From assembly GCA_938085045.1 (NCBI GenBank), contig CALKGI010000037.1, positions 1-32,455 on the forward strand: DNA of 32,455 bases, read 5' to 3'. The notes beneath the pieces were generated by a model, which saw nothing but the letters and a program-made list of their open reading frames with translations, was not told the DNA's origin and made no database searches. Shown piece by piece: positions 1 through 9,815 of this stretch (positions within the stretch are counted from its first letter, which is position 1; each line of letters starts with the position of its first letter). A program made the position numbers and the translations under genes. The stretch comes from an uncultured Alteromonadaceae bacterium. GTDB lineage: Bacteria; Pseudomonadota; Gammaproteobacteria; Enterobacterales; Alteromonadaceae.

Positions 1-1
1 A

Positions 2-3000
2 ATCGACAGTATTTCCAACGCCAACCTTGAAGCATCACCATACACCATCACTTATGACAAAGTCCCCACGGTGGCTATCACAGGTCCCAGCGGTCACGTC
101 ACCGAAAAATTCACTGCTACTATCACCTTTAACGAAGATGTTACTGGTTTTGTTATTGCCGACATTACCGTTGGTAACGGCTCAGTAGACAATTTTGTCG
201 CTACCAGCGCTGCTGTTTACAGCGTGGATGTCACACCAACCAACGAAGATACTGTTACAATTGATGTGCCTGCATCAGTCGCCATAGACAGTATTTCGAA
301 CAACAACACTGCGGCAACCCAATACAGCACGACTTACGACAAAGTGCCCACGGTGGCTATCAGTGGCCCAAGTGGTCATATAACAGAGAAATTTACCGCA
401 ACTGTTACTTTTAACGAACCGGTAACCCAGTTTGCGCTGGTTGATATCAATGTTAGCAACGGCTCAGCCGACAACTTTGTTGCCACCAGCACCAGCGTTT
501 ACACTGCCGATATCACACCAACAAACGAGGGCACAGTCACTCTAAACATCCCAGCATCAGTAGCTATTGATAGTGTGTCAAACGCCAATTCAGCCTCAGT
601 CGACTACACAATCACTTATGACAAAGTGCCAACCATCACCATCAGCGCCCCAGCGGGTCCAGTAAACGCTCAATTTACCGCCACTTTCACCTTCAATGAA
701 GCTGTAACAGGTTTTATTGAAACCGATATCACAGTAACTAATGCTACTGTCGGCAATTTTAACGCCATCGACAGCACGGCCTACACCGCCGATATAACAC
801 CAACCACAGACGGTAACGTCACCATTGTTGTTGCAGCAGGCGTTGCCATCGATTCAGTATCTAACAATAATACCCAATCAAACCAGATTACCGTTGCCTA
901 CGACGTCACTTCACCCACAATGGCCATTAATGGCATAGCTGGGCCAACCAACAGCACAATCACCACTACCTTTACCTTCACTGAAGACGTCACTGGTTTT
1001 ACCCTAAGTGATATCTCGGTTGGCAATGGCTCAGCGGACAACTTTATCGCCACCAGTGCCAGTCAATACTCAGCTGATATAACCCCAACAACAGATGGCA
1101 CAGTAACAGTTGATGTTGTTGCCAGTTCAGGCTTTGACACCGCAGGCAATGGCAATATAGCAGCGCCTCAATACACTGTGCTTTACGACTTTACAGAACC
1201 AACGGTAACCATCAGCGGCACTGCGGGTCCAATCAATGCCCAATTTTCAGCCACCATTACATTCAGCGAGGATGTCACCGGGTTTGCTCAAACAGACATC
1301 ACTGTATCAAACGCTACTCTCAATAATTTTGCCGCCACCAATGCCAAAACTTATACCGTTGATGTCATACCCACCAGTGATGGTTCGGTAACCCTTGATG
1401 TCGCAGCGGGCGTAGCTTTGGACAGCTCAACCAACGGTAATACGGCAGCAACACAATACAGCGTGACTTATGATGCGACTAACCCGACCTTGGTGATCAC
1501 AAGTCCTACAACCACTATAAACGGCCCGTTTACCGCAACATTTACATTTAACGAAGATGTCACCGGATTTGCACTGGCCGACATTGTGGTTGGCAATGCA
1601 ACGGTAACAAACTTTACCGCACTCAACGCCAGCGCCAAAGAATACACCGCAATGGTCACTCCAATTATAGATGGTCAACAAGTGACAGTTGATGTGGCTG
1701 CCAACGTAGCAATCGACACCGCATCAAACCCAAATATTGGGGCAACTCAGTATGTCGTGGTCTATGACCAGCAAAAACCCGGAGTAGTAATATCAGGCCC
1801 AACGGGTCCAATAAACAACACCATAACCGTGACCTTAACCTTCAGCGAAGCCGTAGTTGATTTCAATCAGAGTAAAATCACCGTCGTCAACGCAGACTTG
1901 AGTAATTTTGACGCCACTAACGCACCAACCTATGCCGTAGAGGTGACCCCTACAAGTGATGGTCAGGTTTACGTTTCGGTGGCTGAAGGCGTAGTATCAG
2001 ATGCCTCAGGCAACACCAATGTAGCCTCAGGACTGTCAACTTGGCTTTACGACAGTACCACCCCCACCATAGCGAGTCTATTACCCGCCAACAACGCATT
2101 TGATATAGCAATACAACCAGAATTGGTGATCACCTTTGACGGAACCGTTACCGCAGGTACAACCAATAACTTAATCGAAATAAAAGACCTGACCAGCAAT
2201 ACCGTATTACAATCTTTTGCCGCCAATAGCGCTCAAGTCAGTATCAACGACAAAGTAGTAACAATCACATTGGCTAGTCAATTGGCAGAAGCAACCGAGT
2301 TCTATGTCACCATAGGCACCAATGCCTTTATCGATACCGCAACCAACGTATTTTCAGGTATCAATAACAATGCCACGTGGCGCTTTAAAGTCATTAATTT
2401 GCCACCATTAACGGTGGCCGACAATGCCGTTGTTCTTGAAGATACCAGCGTGATCATTGATGTATTAAACAACGATAACGGCGATAACAGTGCATTGAAT
2501 CCCGCCAGCGTTGTCGTAAAAACCGCTGCAACAAACGGCACAACAATCGTAAATACAGCGCTGGGCATGATCACCTACACCCCTAATTCGAATTTTAACG
2601 GCACCGACACCTTCACCTACATTGTCAGTGACATTCTAGGCACTTTCTCAGGCGAAAATACTGTAACCGTTTCAGTAGGCGCAGCAAATGACGCGCCAGT
2701 TGCCGCCAATGACACAATCACAACGACATTGAACAACAATGTCACTATCGACGTGCTAGCCAATGATAGTGATGTAGATGGCGCCAACCAACTCAACAGC
2801 AATACCATAACAGTCACAACCCAGCCCCAACATGGCATAGCCACTTTGTTAAACGGCAGCATTTCCTACCAACCCACAGCCAATTACAGTGGTGGTGATA
2901 CCTTCAGTTATACCGTCAATGATACCTCGGGCGCAGTATCAAATGTGGCCGTCGTGACCATCGACATCACAGCCAACAACCTCGCTCTCAACAACGCAAT

Positions 3001-6000
3001 TCCCTCTGCCCTTGCAGACAGTGCATCCACAAATGAAGACATCGCCACCACCATTAACGTACTGGCCAATGACACCGACAGCGATGGCCAAATAATCCCA
3101 AGTACTGTTGCCATAGCAGGAAAACCAGCCAACGGTACGGTCAATGTCAATACCGATGGCACCATAACGTATACTCCAAATATTCATTATTTTGGTAGCG
3201 ACAACTTCAGTTACACAGTCAAGGACAATGGCGATGCCCGCTCGGCAGCAACCAACGTTACTGTGACTGTCAATTCGATTAACGATGCGCCAACAGTCAG
3301 CGACAATACAGTGATAGTGGTAGACACCACCAGCGCACACTGGATAAACGTTATTGGTAACGATAAAGATATCGATGGCACCATCAGTTCAATGGTCGTT
3401 TTAACCCAACCGACTAACGGCGCGGTTACCGTAGACACCACCACCGTTGCGGGCAAAATCTTACTACTGTTTACGCCAACAAATACCTTCACAGGCATCG
3501 ACACTTTTACCTATCAATTAACCGACAACGACAGTGCCACTTCCGCAACGGCTACCGTTGCCCTTAGCCAAACCGCAGTTAACATTGCACCATTGGTTAA
3601 TAACGACACCGTACAAACCGATGAAGATCAGTTTATTGATATTGATGTATTGGCCAACGACAGTGATTTTGATGGACAGGTGATCCCTGTCACACTACAA
3701 ATCACCTCAACCCCCAGCAACGGCAGCGCCTCTGTCAAACTGTCTGACGGTACAATTTTCTATACGCCAAATGCCAATTTCAGCGGTAGCGATTCATTCG
3801 TTTATCAAGTCAGTGACAACAGTGGCGACACAGGCAGCGCAACCGTTTATATCCAAGTCAACAATGTCAACGATGTGCCTCAAGCCGTTGCTCAAAGTGT
3901 TCAAACCACTGAAGACACCAGTATAGCTATCACAACTGGCGGTATTGACTCCGACAATGACACCCTCAGCTACCAGATTGACACCTACCCCAACAACGGA
4001 TCAATTACTGGCACTTTGCCCAACATAACCTATCTGCCCAACGCCAATTTCAACGGTGCAGACAGTTTCAAATTCATTGTCAACGATGGCATGGCCGATT
4101 CGACAGCGGCAACCATCACAATTAACATTGCGGCGCAAAACGACACCCCTATTGCCATTACCCAAACCATTGAACTCTCAGAAGACACACCCAAAGCCTT
4201 GGCCTTAAGTGGCACAGATGTCGACAATGACACGTTAAGTTATGTCATCAAGTCACAACCTTCAAACGGCCAACTGACAGGCACAGGCGCCAACCGTATT
4301 TATACACCAAATACCGACTTCAACGGCACCGACAGCTTCACTTTTGCAGCCAACGACGGCGCTATCGATTCAGCCACCGCCACAGTCAACCTCAATATCA
4401 GCGCCATTAACGATGCGCCAGTGGCACAAAATCAAGACGTGCAAACAATAGAAGACACATTAGTAAATATCGTGGTAGCTGTTGCCGATGCAGAACAAGA
4501 CAACCTGACATACACAGTTCAACAAAGCCCAACGCACGGCGAATTGACTGGTACTTTGCCAAACGTAACCTACGCACCCGATGCAAATTACAATGGTACT
4601 GATAGCTTCACCTATTTTGCCAACGATGGTCTCTTGAATTCAGCCACGGTAACAGTGAATATAGCCATCAGCGCTGTCAATGATCAACCAATTGGCGTCA
4701 GTCGAACCCTTATTACAACTGAAGACCTGCCGTTGACCATCACATTAACCGCCACAGATAACGACAACGATGAATTAACCTATACGGCCACCACAAATCC
4801 GTCCAACGGCGTATTGAGCGGAGCAGCCCCAAATTTAATTTACACCCCAAATGCAGGCTTCAACGGTAGCGACAGTTTCAACTTCACCGTAAATGACGGC
4901 ACCTTAGTATCAAGTTCTTCAACCATTAACATCGACGTCACCCCCATCAACGATGTGCCATTGGCGGTTGATGATGTCCTTACTCAAATAGGCTGGACAC
5001 AAGCCCAAATTGACGTATTAGCCAACGACAGTGACGCTGATGGCGACAACCTAACCATAATTGGTGCCACAGCAGATGTTGGTACCGTCAGCTTCACACC
5101 AACACTCGTGACGTACACACCAGTCGATGGTTTTATCGGTTCAACAATACTTAATTACACCATTAACGATGGACAAGGCGCTACTGCCAGTGCTCGGGTT
5201 CAAATCGCAATATCAGCGCCACCCAATGGCCAAAACCTTGCAATCATATCAGTGCCAGCAGACATCGAAATCAATGCCGACGCATTACTAAGCAAAGTAG
5301 ACCTTGGCGTGGCAACCGCCACAGACAGCAATGGCAACGCCATAGCGGTAACACTGATTGATGACACGACCTTCTTCAAACCCGGTATCAACACCGTGTA
5401 TTGGACAGCAACCGATGGTGACGGGCAAACCACCATTGCCAGCCAGACAGTAACGGTGCACCCGCTAATCTCACTTGATAACGACCAAATAACCCCAGAG
5501 GGATACACCACCAGAATTGGCGTGCGGCTTAACGGCGTATCTCCAAGCTACCCACTGAGCATCCCGTATACCGTCAGTGGCACAACCAATGTTGACAGCG
5601 ATCACAACCTAACCGATGGCGTGCTCACAATAGAGTCGGGAATTGAGGGATTCATTAACGTAAACCTGTTAAACGACGGTGCATTCGAAGGCGAAGAGAG
5701 CCTTATCATTACCTTGGATGAAGCACTTAACCGTGGTCAGCAGTTCAGTCACACTATCACTGTGATGGAAGAAAATGTGGCGCCCAAAGTGAACTTACAA
5801 GTGTTCCAGCGTTATCAACAAAACGCAGTGGTCAATCGTGAAGACGGTACAGTAGAAGTCAAAGCGCTAGTCACGCATCCTGATTCAACTAACCAATACA
5901 GTTACCAATGGACCAACAACCAGCAATTAGCCAATCTCAGTGCAACTGAAAATGGATTCGCCTTCGAACCAAGTGAATTAACCGCTGGTTTATACCACGT

Positions 6001-7378
6001 TGAACTGACCCTAACAGACATCGACGACAGCCAATTCACGCTCAACAAGCAAATCACGATAAAAATTCAAGAATCAGCCATGGTTCTGGGCACTGGTGAT
6101 AGTGACAACGATGGTGTTAGCGATGTAGTCGAAGGCGCTGGCGATAGCGACAGTGACGGCATAGCAGATTATCTTGATGCAATAGACGCCTGTAACGTAT
6201 TACCCGGCAGTATCAACTCAACCAAAACACATTTAGTCGAAGCGCAACCTGGCGTTTGCCTGCGTTTAGGCGACATGGCATTGAATCAAGGTAGCAGTGG
6301 CGTGAGAATCGACGAAACGGCCACCAACGCAAGAATGGACTCAAGCAAAGGCAGCCTTTATGACTTAGTTGCCGACAAACTACCGATTACAGGACAAAGC
6401 ACCGCCATTGTGCTACCGCAAATACAGCCTATTCCGGCGAACGCCATATATCGTCTGCAACTACAAAGCGGACAATGGACTGACTTTATACAAAACACCG
6501 ACAACCAATTACTGTCTAGTGCTGGCGAATCAGGTTACTGCCCACCACCGGGTGGCGATAACTGGCAAGCAGGTTTAATTGAAGGTAACTGGTGTGTACA
6601 GTTAAAATTAAGCGATGGCGGTCCAAACGATGCCGACAACCAAACTAATGGCACCATAGTCAGCCCGGGCCGAGTGGAAGTATTAATACTCAACAGCCAA
6701 CCCATGGCTCAAGATGACCAAGCACAAACTCGGCAAAATAGCGCCCTCACCATCGACGTACTGGCCAACGACACCGACAATGACAACGACAATTTGACCA
6801 TCAGTGCCGCTAACGCCCAATTTGGCAGTGCAACCATTATCGACAATCAAATTCACTATCAACCAGCAACTGATTTGGTCGGCATCGACACCGTAGTGTA
6901 TGGCATCAGCGATGGCCAAGGTGGTTCAAGCTCAGCAACATTATTGGTCACTATTGTTGCCAACACACCGCCGATTGCGGCCGATGATTTCGCTTCTGTT
7001 CGAGCCGGTCAAAGCGTAATGATTAATGTACTGTCTAACGACAGCGATATTGATAACGACAATTTAATTGTAACAGCGGCATTTGCCGACAACGGCACGG
7101 TCACGATAGGGACCGATTTCAAATTAACCTATAAACCTAACAGTGGTTTCAGTGGCACCGATAATATCGACTACCTAGTAAGCGATGCCCATGGCGGCGA
7201 AACAGCGGGTTTGGTTAGTGTTACGGTTGCAGCAATTGTAACGACTACGCCTGCGCCAACACAAAGCGACACAACGTCCTCTGGTGGTGGTTCATTTGGT
7301 TGGATGTTGTTGGTTTGTTTGGGATTTGGTTTGTATCGACGGCACAGTTTACTTGACACGCGAATATATCAAGGGTGA
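2..7378 (+). CDS. Giant Ig-repeat surface protein with GlyGly-CTERM (5' end outside window)
   Basis: The frame is open from base 2, so the start codon and signal peptide lie upstream; the first in-window GTG (71) falls inside a repeat and is not a start. Order of modules: end of one Big_12-like Ig repeat; seven full Big_12-like repeats (about 71-2053; FNEDVTGF and ITPTxDG signatures); an SbsA/Big_5-like Ig (about 2054-2395); about ten Big_9/cadherin-like modules (about 2399-5215; EDTxxxIDVLANDxDxDG signatures); a HYR-like domain; a Calx-beta-like domain (about 5466-5785); a PKD-like segment; Asp-rich calcium-binding repeats (DSDNDGVSD, near 6100); a choice-of-anchor-U-like domain (about 6190-6690, with YCPPPG and DGGPNDADNQ); two more Big_9 domains; then GGGSFGW, a hydrophobic stretch and RR. 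The tail matches GlyGly-CTERM signals, which rhombosortase processes for surface display or release. An adhesin or surface-scaffold role is inference. No sortase gene is in the window. Confidence 0.9.
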   Translation: MDSISNANLEASPYTITYDKVPTVAITGPSGHVTEKFTATITFNEDVTGFVIADITVGNGSVDNFVATSAAVYSVDVTPTNEDTVTIDVPASVAIDSISNNNTAATQYSTTYDKVPTVAISGPSGHITEKFTATVTFNEPVTQFALVDINVSNGSADNFVATSTSVYTADITPTNEGTVTLNIPASVAIDSVSNANSASVDYTITYDKVPTITISAPAGPVNAQFTATFTFNEAVTGFIETDITVTNATVGNFNAIDSTAYTADITPTTDGNVTIVVAAGVAIDSVSNNNTQSNQITVAYDVTSPTMAINGIAGPTNSTITTTFTFTEDVTGFTLSDISVGNGSADNFIATSASQYSADITPTTDGTVTVDVVASSGFDTAGNGNIAAPQYTVLYDFTEPTVTISGTAGPINAQFSATITFSEDVTGFAQTDITVSNATLNNFAATNAKTYTVDVIPTSDGSVTLDVAAGVALDSSTNGNTAATQYSVTYDATNPTLVITSPTTTINGPFTATFTFNEDVTGFALADIVVGNATVTNFTALNASAKEYTAMVTPIIDGQQVTVDVAANVAIDTASNPNIGATQYVVVYDQQKPGVVISGPTGPINNTITVTLTFSEAVVDFNQSKITVVNADLSNFDATNAPTYAVEVTPTSDGQVYVSVAEGVVSDASGNTNVASGLSTWLYDSTTPTIASLLPANNAFDIAIQPELVITFDGTVTAGTTNNLIEIKDLTSNTVLQSFAANSAQVSINDKVVTITLASQLAEATEFYVTIGTNAFIDTATNVFSGINNNATWRFKVINLPPLTVADNAVVLEDTSVIIDVLNNDNGDNSALNPASVVVKTAATNGTTIVNTALGMITYTPNSNFNGTDTFTYIVSDILGTFSGENTVTVSVGAANDAPVAANDTITTTLNNNVTIDVLANDSDVDGANQLNSNTITVTTQPQHGIATLLNGSISYQPTANYSGGDTFSYTVNDTSGAVSNVAVVTIDITANNLALNNAIPSALADSASTNEDIATTINVLANDTDSDGQIIPSTVAIAGKPANGTVNVNTDGTITYTPNIHYFGSDNFSYTVKDNGDARSAATNVTVTVNSINDAPTVSDNTVIVVDTTSAHWINVIGNDKDIDGTISSMVVLTQPTNGAVTVDTTTVAGKILLLFTPTNTFTGIDTFTYQLTDNDSATSATATVALSQTAVNIAPLVNNDTVQTDEDQFIDIDVLANDSDFDGQVIPVTLQITSTPSNGSASVKLSDGTIFYTPNANFSGSDSFVYQVSDNSGDTGSATVYIQVNNVNDVPQAVAQSVQTTEDTSIAITTGGIDSDNDTLSYQIDTYPNNGSITGTLPNITYLPNANFNGADSFKFIVNDGMADSTAATITINIAAQNDTPIAITQTIELSEDTPKALALSGTDVDNDTLSYVIKSQPSNGQLTGTGANRIYTPNTDFNGTDSFTFAANDGAIDSATATVNLNISAINDAPVAQNQDVQTIEDTLVNIVVAVADAEQDNLTYTVQQSPTHGELTGTLPNVTYAPDANYNGTDSFTYFANDGLLNSATVTVNIAISAVNDQPIGVSRTLITTEDLPLTITLTATDNDNDELTYTATTNPSNGVLSGAAPNLIYTPNAGFNGSDSFNFTVNDGTLVSSSSTINIDVTPINDVPLAVDDVLTQIGWTQAQIDVLANDSDADGDNLTIIGATADVGTVSFTPTLVTYTPVDGFIGSTILNYTINDGQGATASARVQIAISAPPNGQNLAIISVPADIEINADALLSKVDLGVATATDSNGNAIAVTLIDDTTFFKPGINTVYWTATDGDGQTTIASQTVTVHPLISLDNDQITPEGYTTRIGVRLNGVSPSYPLSIPYTVSGTTNVDSDHNLTDGVLTIESGIEGFINVNLLNDGAFEGEESLIITLDEALNRGQQFSHTITVMEENVAPKVNLQVFQRYQQNAVVNREDGTVEVKALVTHPDSTNQYSYQWTNNQQLANLSATENGFAFEPSELTAGLYHVELTLTDIDDSQFTLNKQITIKIQESAMVLGTGDSDNDGVSDVVEGAGDSDSDGIADYLDAIDACNVLPGSINSTKTHLVEAQPGVCLRLGDMALNQGSSGVRIDETATNARMDSSKGSLYDLVADKLPITGQSTAIVLPQIQPIPANAIYRLQLQSGQWTDFIQNTDNQLLSSAGESGYCPPPGGDNWQAGLIEGNWCVQLKLSDGGPNDADNQTNGTIVSPGRVEVLILNSQPMAQDDQAQTRQNSALTIDVLANDTDNDNDNLTISAANAQFGSATIIDNQIHYQPATDLVGIDTVVYGISDGQGGSSSATLLVTIVANTPPIAADDFASVRAGQSVMINVLSNDSDIDNDNLIVTAAFADNGTVTIGTDFKLTYKPNSGFSGTDNIDYLVSDAHGGETAGLVSVTVAAIVTTTPAPTQSDTTSSGGGSFGWMLLVCLGFGLYRRHSLLDTRIYQG
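71..2053 (+). repeat. Tandem array of seven Big_12-like coding repeats
   Basis: Seven consecutive units of about 270-295 bp (about 90-98 residues), each ending in a Y-D or Y-D-K boundary near 343, 625, 904, 1189, 1474, 1768 and 2053. The first two units are closest to each other, sharing GPSGHxTEKFTAT and the ATS-VY segments, which suggests recent duplication. The last unit is the most divergent. An array like this could expand or contract by in-frame recombination. Confidence 0.85.
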
Positions 7379-7506
7379 AGAAAACAAAGCGAAGGTAATT
7401 AAAATAAGCACACCACATTTAATGACTCAGCCCTGCAAACACCAAATGAGTGGCTATAGACTTTATCAGCGACGGGAGAAAACAGTCTAATTTGCAACAG
7501 ATGTTG

Positions 7507-7525
7507 GATTAGCCATTAGCTAATC
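7507..7525. other. Small hairpin between convergent genes
   Basis: GATTAGC and GCTAATC form a 7-bp stem with a 5-nt loop in the 172-bp gap between the convergent surface-protein and Rpn genes. There is no flanking T-run, so an intrinsic terminator role is only a weak guess. I see nothing else in this gap. Confidence 0.35.
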
Positions 7526-7550
7526 AGTGAATTATTTACAGAGTCTAGAA

Positions 7551-8489
7551 TCATAGCGAATCCGGCTTTGCACCAGTTTGTCGTAGCATAGCCTTTAATT
7601 GCTCAATCTGAGTCTCGGCTTGTTTAGATTTCTCTTTTTCAGCTTCAATTTCGAGTCTAAACTGAGTCGCTTCCTCTAGGGCTTTAGCCGTCTTAGCTTC
7701 TGCATCAGCCGTCTTAGCTTCTGCATCGGCCGTCTTAGCATGAGCATCTGCCATTTTACCTTCAGCCTCAGCAATTCTCTGCTCACGTAGCTCAGCAAGT
7801 TCTTCATCGCTCTTTTGAATTCGAATACACTCCTGACGAACTCTATAACGATAATAGTCTTCATCTTGGTCTGAAAATGCTTCTAATACAGTCATTGCTT
7901 CTCTCATCTGTGGCTGGCTTTTAAGCTCAGTTGGCAGGGTTTTGAACTTTTTGCCTTCTTTAAAGAAGTATAACCAATAATCTTCTGGTTGTAATCTGTC
8001 GGGTTTTTCCCATTTATTTAATTCCAACACATGAATAGACATGTGGTCTGCCAATTGAACACCATTCACTTTATCGTAAACTTCAAAATGATGATGACAA
8101 GCAGGGGAATCCTTAATTATCTGGTCACTCAGCAACCAAATAGAGATAACCGGCTTAAGTTGAATATATGACATACCTTTGGTGAGCTGTTTTTTGTATA
8201 TGCTGCTCCAATTATGCAACATTCTAAAAGGCAGATAACTCGGCGTTGCCACCTGAACTTCTATTTGATAGATTTTGCCCGTTTCATCTTTCGCTTCTAT
8301 ATCTACAATCGACAATTTGTCTTCAAGATAATCCCTTTCATTGTAAGGGTTTTCGACAGTCACTTGAATTATTTTAGGCTCTGGGTTTAATATCCGATTA
8401 AGAAAATCCAGCAGTATACTTTCGTTACCCGCCGCGCCAAGAATCTTTTTGAAGACGCAATCGATAACAGGATCAATGAAATTTTTCAT
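7551..8489 (-). CDS. Rpn-family PD-(D/E)XK nuclease / transposase-like protein
   Basis: A 312-residue protein starting MKNFIDPVIDCVFKKIL, the usual N-terminus of the Rpn / PDDEXK_2 (PF12784) family. These proteins were first described as recombination-promoting nucleases, and several are now linked to phage defence. The nuclease core is visible: D63 in VDIEA, then E77-V-Q79 in YQIEVQVA, which fits the D...ExQ pattern of the family. From about residue 225 to 300 there is a long charged, Ala/Glu/Lys-rich coiled coil with repeats of the type KTADAEA. The start is an ATG at 8487-8489. The gene stands alone, convergent with the surface-protein gene and divergent from the peptidase gene. A nested inverted repeat lies about 28 bp upstream of the start. 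Function in this organism is not determined by the sequence. Confidence 0.85.
   Translation of the reverse strand: MKNFIDPVIDCVFKKILGAAGNESILLDFLNRILNPEPKIIQVTVENPYNERDYLEDKLSIVDIEAKDETGKIYQIEVQVATPSYLPFRMLHNWSSIYKKQLTKGMSYIQLKPVISIWLLSDQIIKDSPACHHHFEVYDKVNGVQLADHMSIHVLELNKWEKPDRLQPEDYWLYFFKEGKKFKTLPTELKSQPQMREAMTVLEAFSDQDEDYYRYRVRQECIRIQKSDEELAELREQRIAEAEGKMADAHAKTADAEAKTADAEAKTAKALEEATQFRLEIEAEKEKSKQAETQIEQLKAMLRQTGAKPDSL
7687..7770 (-). repeat. 21-bp tandem repeats in the coiled coil of the Rpn gene
   Basis: Four consecutive 21-bp units (7687-7707, 7708-7728, 7729-7749, 7750-7770). The first two differ at one position, and the others are increasingly degenerate. Each encodes a heptad of the type KTADAEA on the minus strand. 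Because 21 is a multiple of three, gain or loss of a unit would change coiled-coil length by one heptad pair boundary without breaking the frame. Confidence 0.85.
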
Positions 8490-8517
8490 TATATTCGCCC
8501 AACCAATCTGTATATAA

Positions 8518-8563
8518 AACCAGCATAGATAACGATAGATGTTATAGCAAGAAAATGCTGGTT
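8518..8563. promoter_or_regulatory. Nested inverted repeat in the Rpn/M28 divergent region
   Basis: Perfect 9-bp outer arms AACCAGCAT (8518-8526) and ATGCTGGTT (8555-8563) enclose inner arms ATAAC (8529-8533) and GTTAT (8541-8545). It lies 28 bp upstream of the Rpn start codon and 131 bp upstream of the M28 start. It could be an operator, an RNA hairpin in the Rpn leader, or a remnant mobile-element end. The sequence does not separate these. Confidence 0.5.
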
Positions 8564-8694
8564 ATAATTACAGTCTTTTATCTTGCCACTCACACTAACC
8601 CACCTCCCCCGCAACTCACCGTCAAAACAAATCCCTCACGCCAAAGTAAGATAAAATGATCACCTTTAATTTGATTTTTGGATAATAACCCATC

Positions 8695-9645
8695 ATGAAA
8701 AATACCTGCAAAATAGGCCTCATTGCGATGCTACTCACGGCCAGCAGTGCCAACGCCAATGACATGGACTGCAAAAGGCCCACCTTAAAAAACACCATAG
8801 CGGTAGAACCCTTGTGGGCAGATTTAACCTACCTAGCAGCAGACGAACTCAAAGGCAGAAAGGCCGGTAGTCAGGGCAATGAATTAGCCAGACAGTACAT
8901 TGCCAAAGCTTTTAAACAAACCGGGTTGCAGGCCTTTGAGCCAGACTACCGCCAGCCTTTTAGGTTTGAACGCAGAATTAGCGACATTGTCGGCACCAAC
9001 GTAGTTGGTTGGCAAACAGGCAGCGAATTTCCAGAGCAATACATCGTTATTACCGCGCATTTTGACCATGTGGGCAAAAGAGGACGCACCATTTTTAACG
9101 GTGCCGACGACAATGCATCTGGCGTTGCTGCAATGCTGGCTATCGCCCGACAATTCAAGACCCAGCCACCTCAACATTCAATTATATTTGTTGCCACCGA
9201 TGCCGAAGAATTGGGCTTACATGGCGCTAAAGCTTTCGTTAAATCACCACCAGTAAGTCTCCACAAGATAAAATACAACGTTAACCTCGACATGCTCTCG
9301 CAACCGGGCAGACGACACCGTTTATATTTGGCCGGTGGCCGCGCTTCGCCACAATTAATCCCAGTCATCAATCAGAGCATCGAACAAGCCAGTGTATGCT
9401 TGCAAGCTGGCCACGATGGCTCAACGACTAGTTACAACCGTGAGCGAACTATCAACTGGCGTAAATCCAGCGACCACTTTCCATTTCTGCAAAAGGGCAT
9501 ACCCTACCTGTTTTTAGGTGTTGCCGACCACAGCTATTACCACACAGGTGAAGACACCATTAAAAGAGTCAGAAAACCATTTTATATCGGCGCAGTCGAA
9601 ACGGTTTGGAGCACTGTGAATTTATTAGATAAATTCAAAGGTTGA
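8695..9645 (+). CDS. Exported M28-family zinc peptidase
   Basis: A 316-residue protein with a Sec signal peptide (about residues 1-22, ANA before ND) and a compact M28 peptidase domain. The co-catalytic zinc site of the family is complete by pattern: H122 in AHFDHVG, D138 in GADDNASG, E171-E172 in DAEELG (E171 as general base), D199 in NLDM, and H283 in YYHTGEDT. Members are aminopeptidases or carboxypeptidases that remove single residues from peptides; the substrate cannot be read here. Its predicted place is the periplasm or outside the cell. It is followed by two S37 peptidase genes in the same direction after a 170-bp gap, suggesting a peptide-scavenging cluster. The start is ATG 8695, with only a weak upstream GGA. 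Confidence 0.9.
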   Translation: MKNTCKIGLIAMLLTASSANANDMDCKRPTLKNTIAVEPLWADLTYLAADELKGRKAGSQGNELARQYIAKAFKQTGLQAFEPDYRQPFRFERRISDIVGTNVVGWQTGSEFPEQYIVITAHFDHVGKRGRTIFNGADDNASGVAAMLAIARQFKTQPPQHSIIFVATDAEELGLHGAKAFVKSPPVSLHKIKYNVNLDMLSQPGRRHRLYLAGGRASPQLIPVINQSIEQASVCLQAGHDGSTTSYNRERTINWRKSSDHFPFLQKGIPYLFLGVADHSYYHTGEDTIKRVRKPFYIGAVETVWSTVNLLDKFKG

Positions 9646-9696
9646 TGCCCTTCCTCTCATTCAATTTAGAACACTCATAGCACAGCCGGAACACCT

Positions 9697-9720
9697 AAAA
9701 ACAGGCCTTTCGGTTTTTTT
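9697..9720 (+). terminator. Possible weak terminator after the M28 gene
   Basis: AAAACAGGCC, TTTC, GG followed by seven T residues. The stem is short and relies on G-T pairs; an alternative pairing uses CCGGAA at 9686-9691 with TTTCGG. The T-run and position after the M28 gene favour termination, but the hairpin is weak. Confidence 0.4.
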
Positions 9721-9765
9721 GTACTTTTTTTTAAAAAAAATAATGAACCTTATTTTTGTCTCGGT

Positions 9766-9809
9766 TACCTAAAGTATTCATTTACAGACGAATTACAAAT
9801 GGAAGCTAT
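9766..9809 (+). promoter_or_regulatory. 5' leader shared by both S37 genes (copy 1)
   Basis: A 44-nt segment just before the first S37 gene matches 11375-11418 before the second copy at 39 of 44 positions. It contains GGAAG (9801-9805), which sits 10 nt before ATG 9816 and is the probable ribosome binding site. The ATG at 9799 opens a frame that stops after six codons, overlapping the real start. Confidence 0.7.
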
Positions 9810-9815
9810 TTACAA

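Noticed and set aside
71-73. GTG at 71 as the start of the surface protein
   Set aside because: The same frame is open back to base 2 and encodes the end of another Ig repeat, so this GTG is internal.
1427-5511. Several minus-strand open frames of 60-133 residues under the surface-protein gene
   Set aside because: They lie antisense to a continuous repeat-domain gene, have no domain features, and reflect low stop-codon density opposite Thr/Asn/Val-rich coding DNA.
7284-7490. 68-residue plus-strand frame at the end of the surface-protein gene
   Set aside because: Most of it overlaps the C-terminal sorting signal in another frame, and it has no recognisable features.
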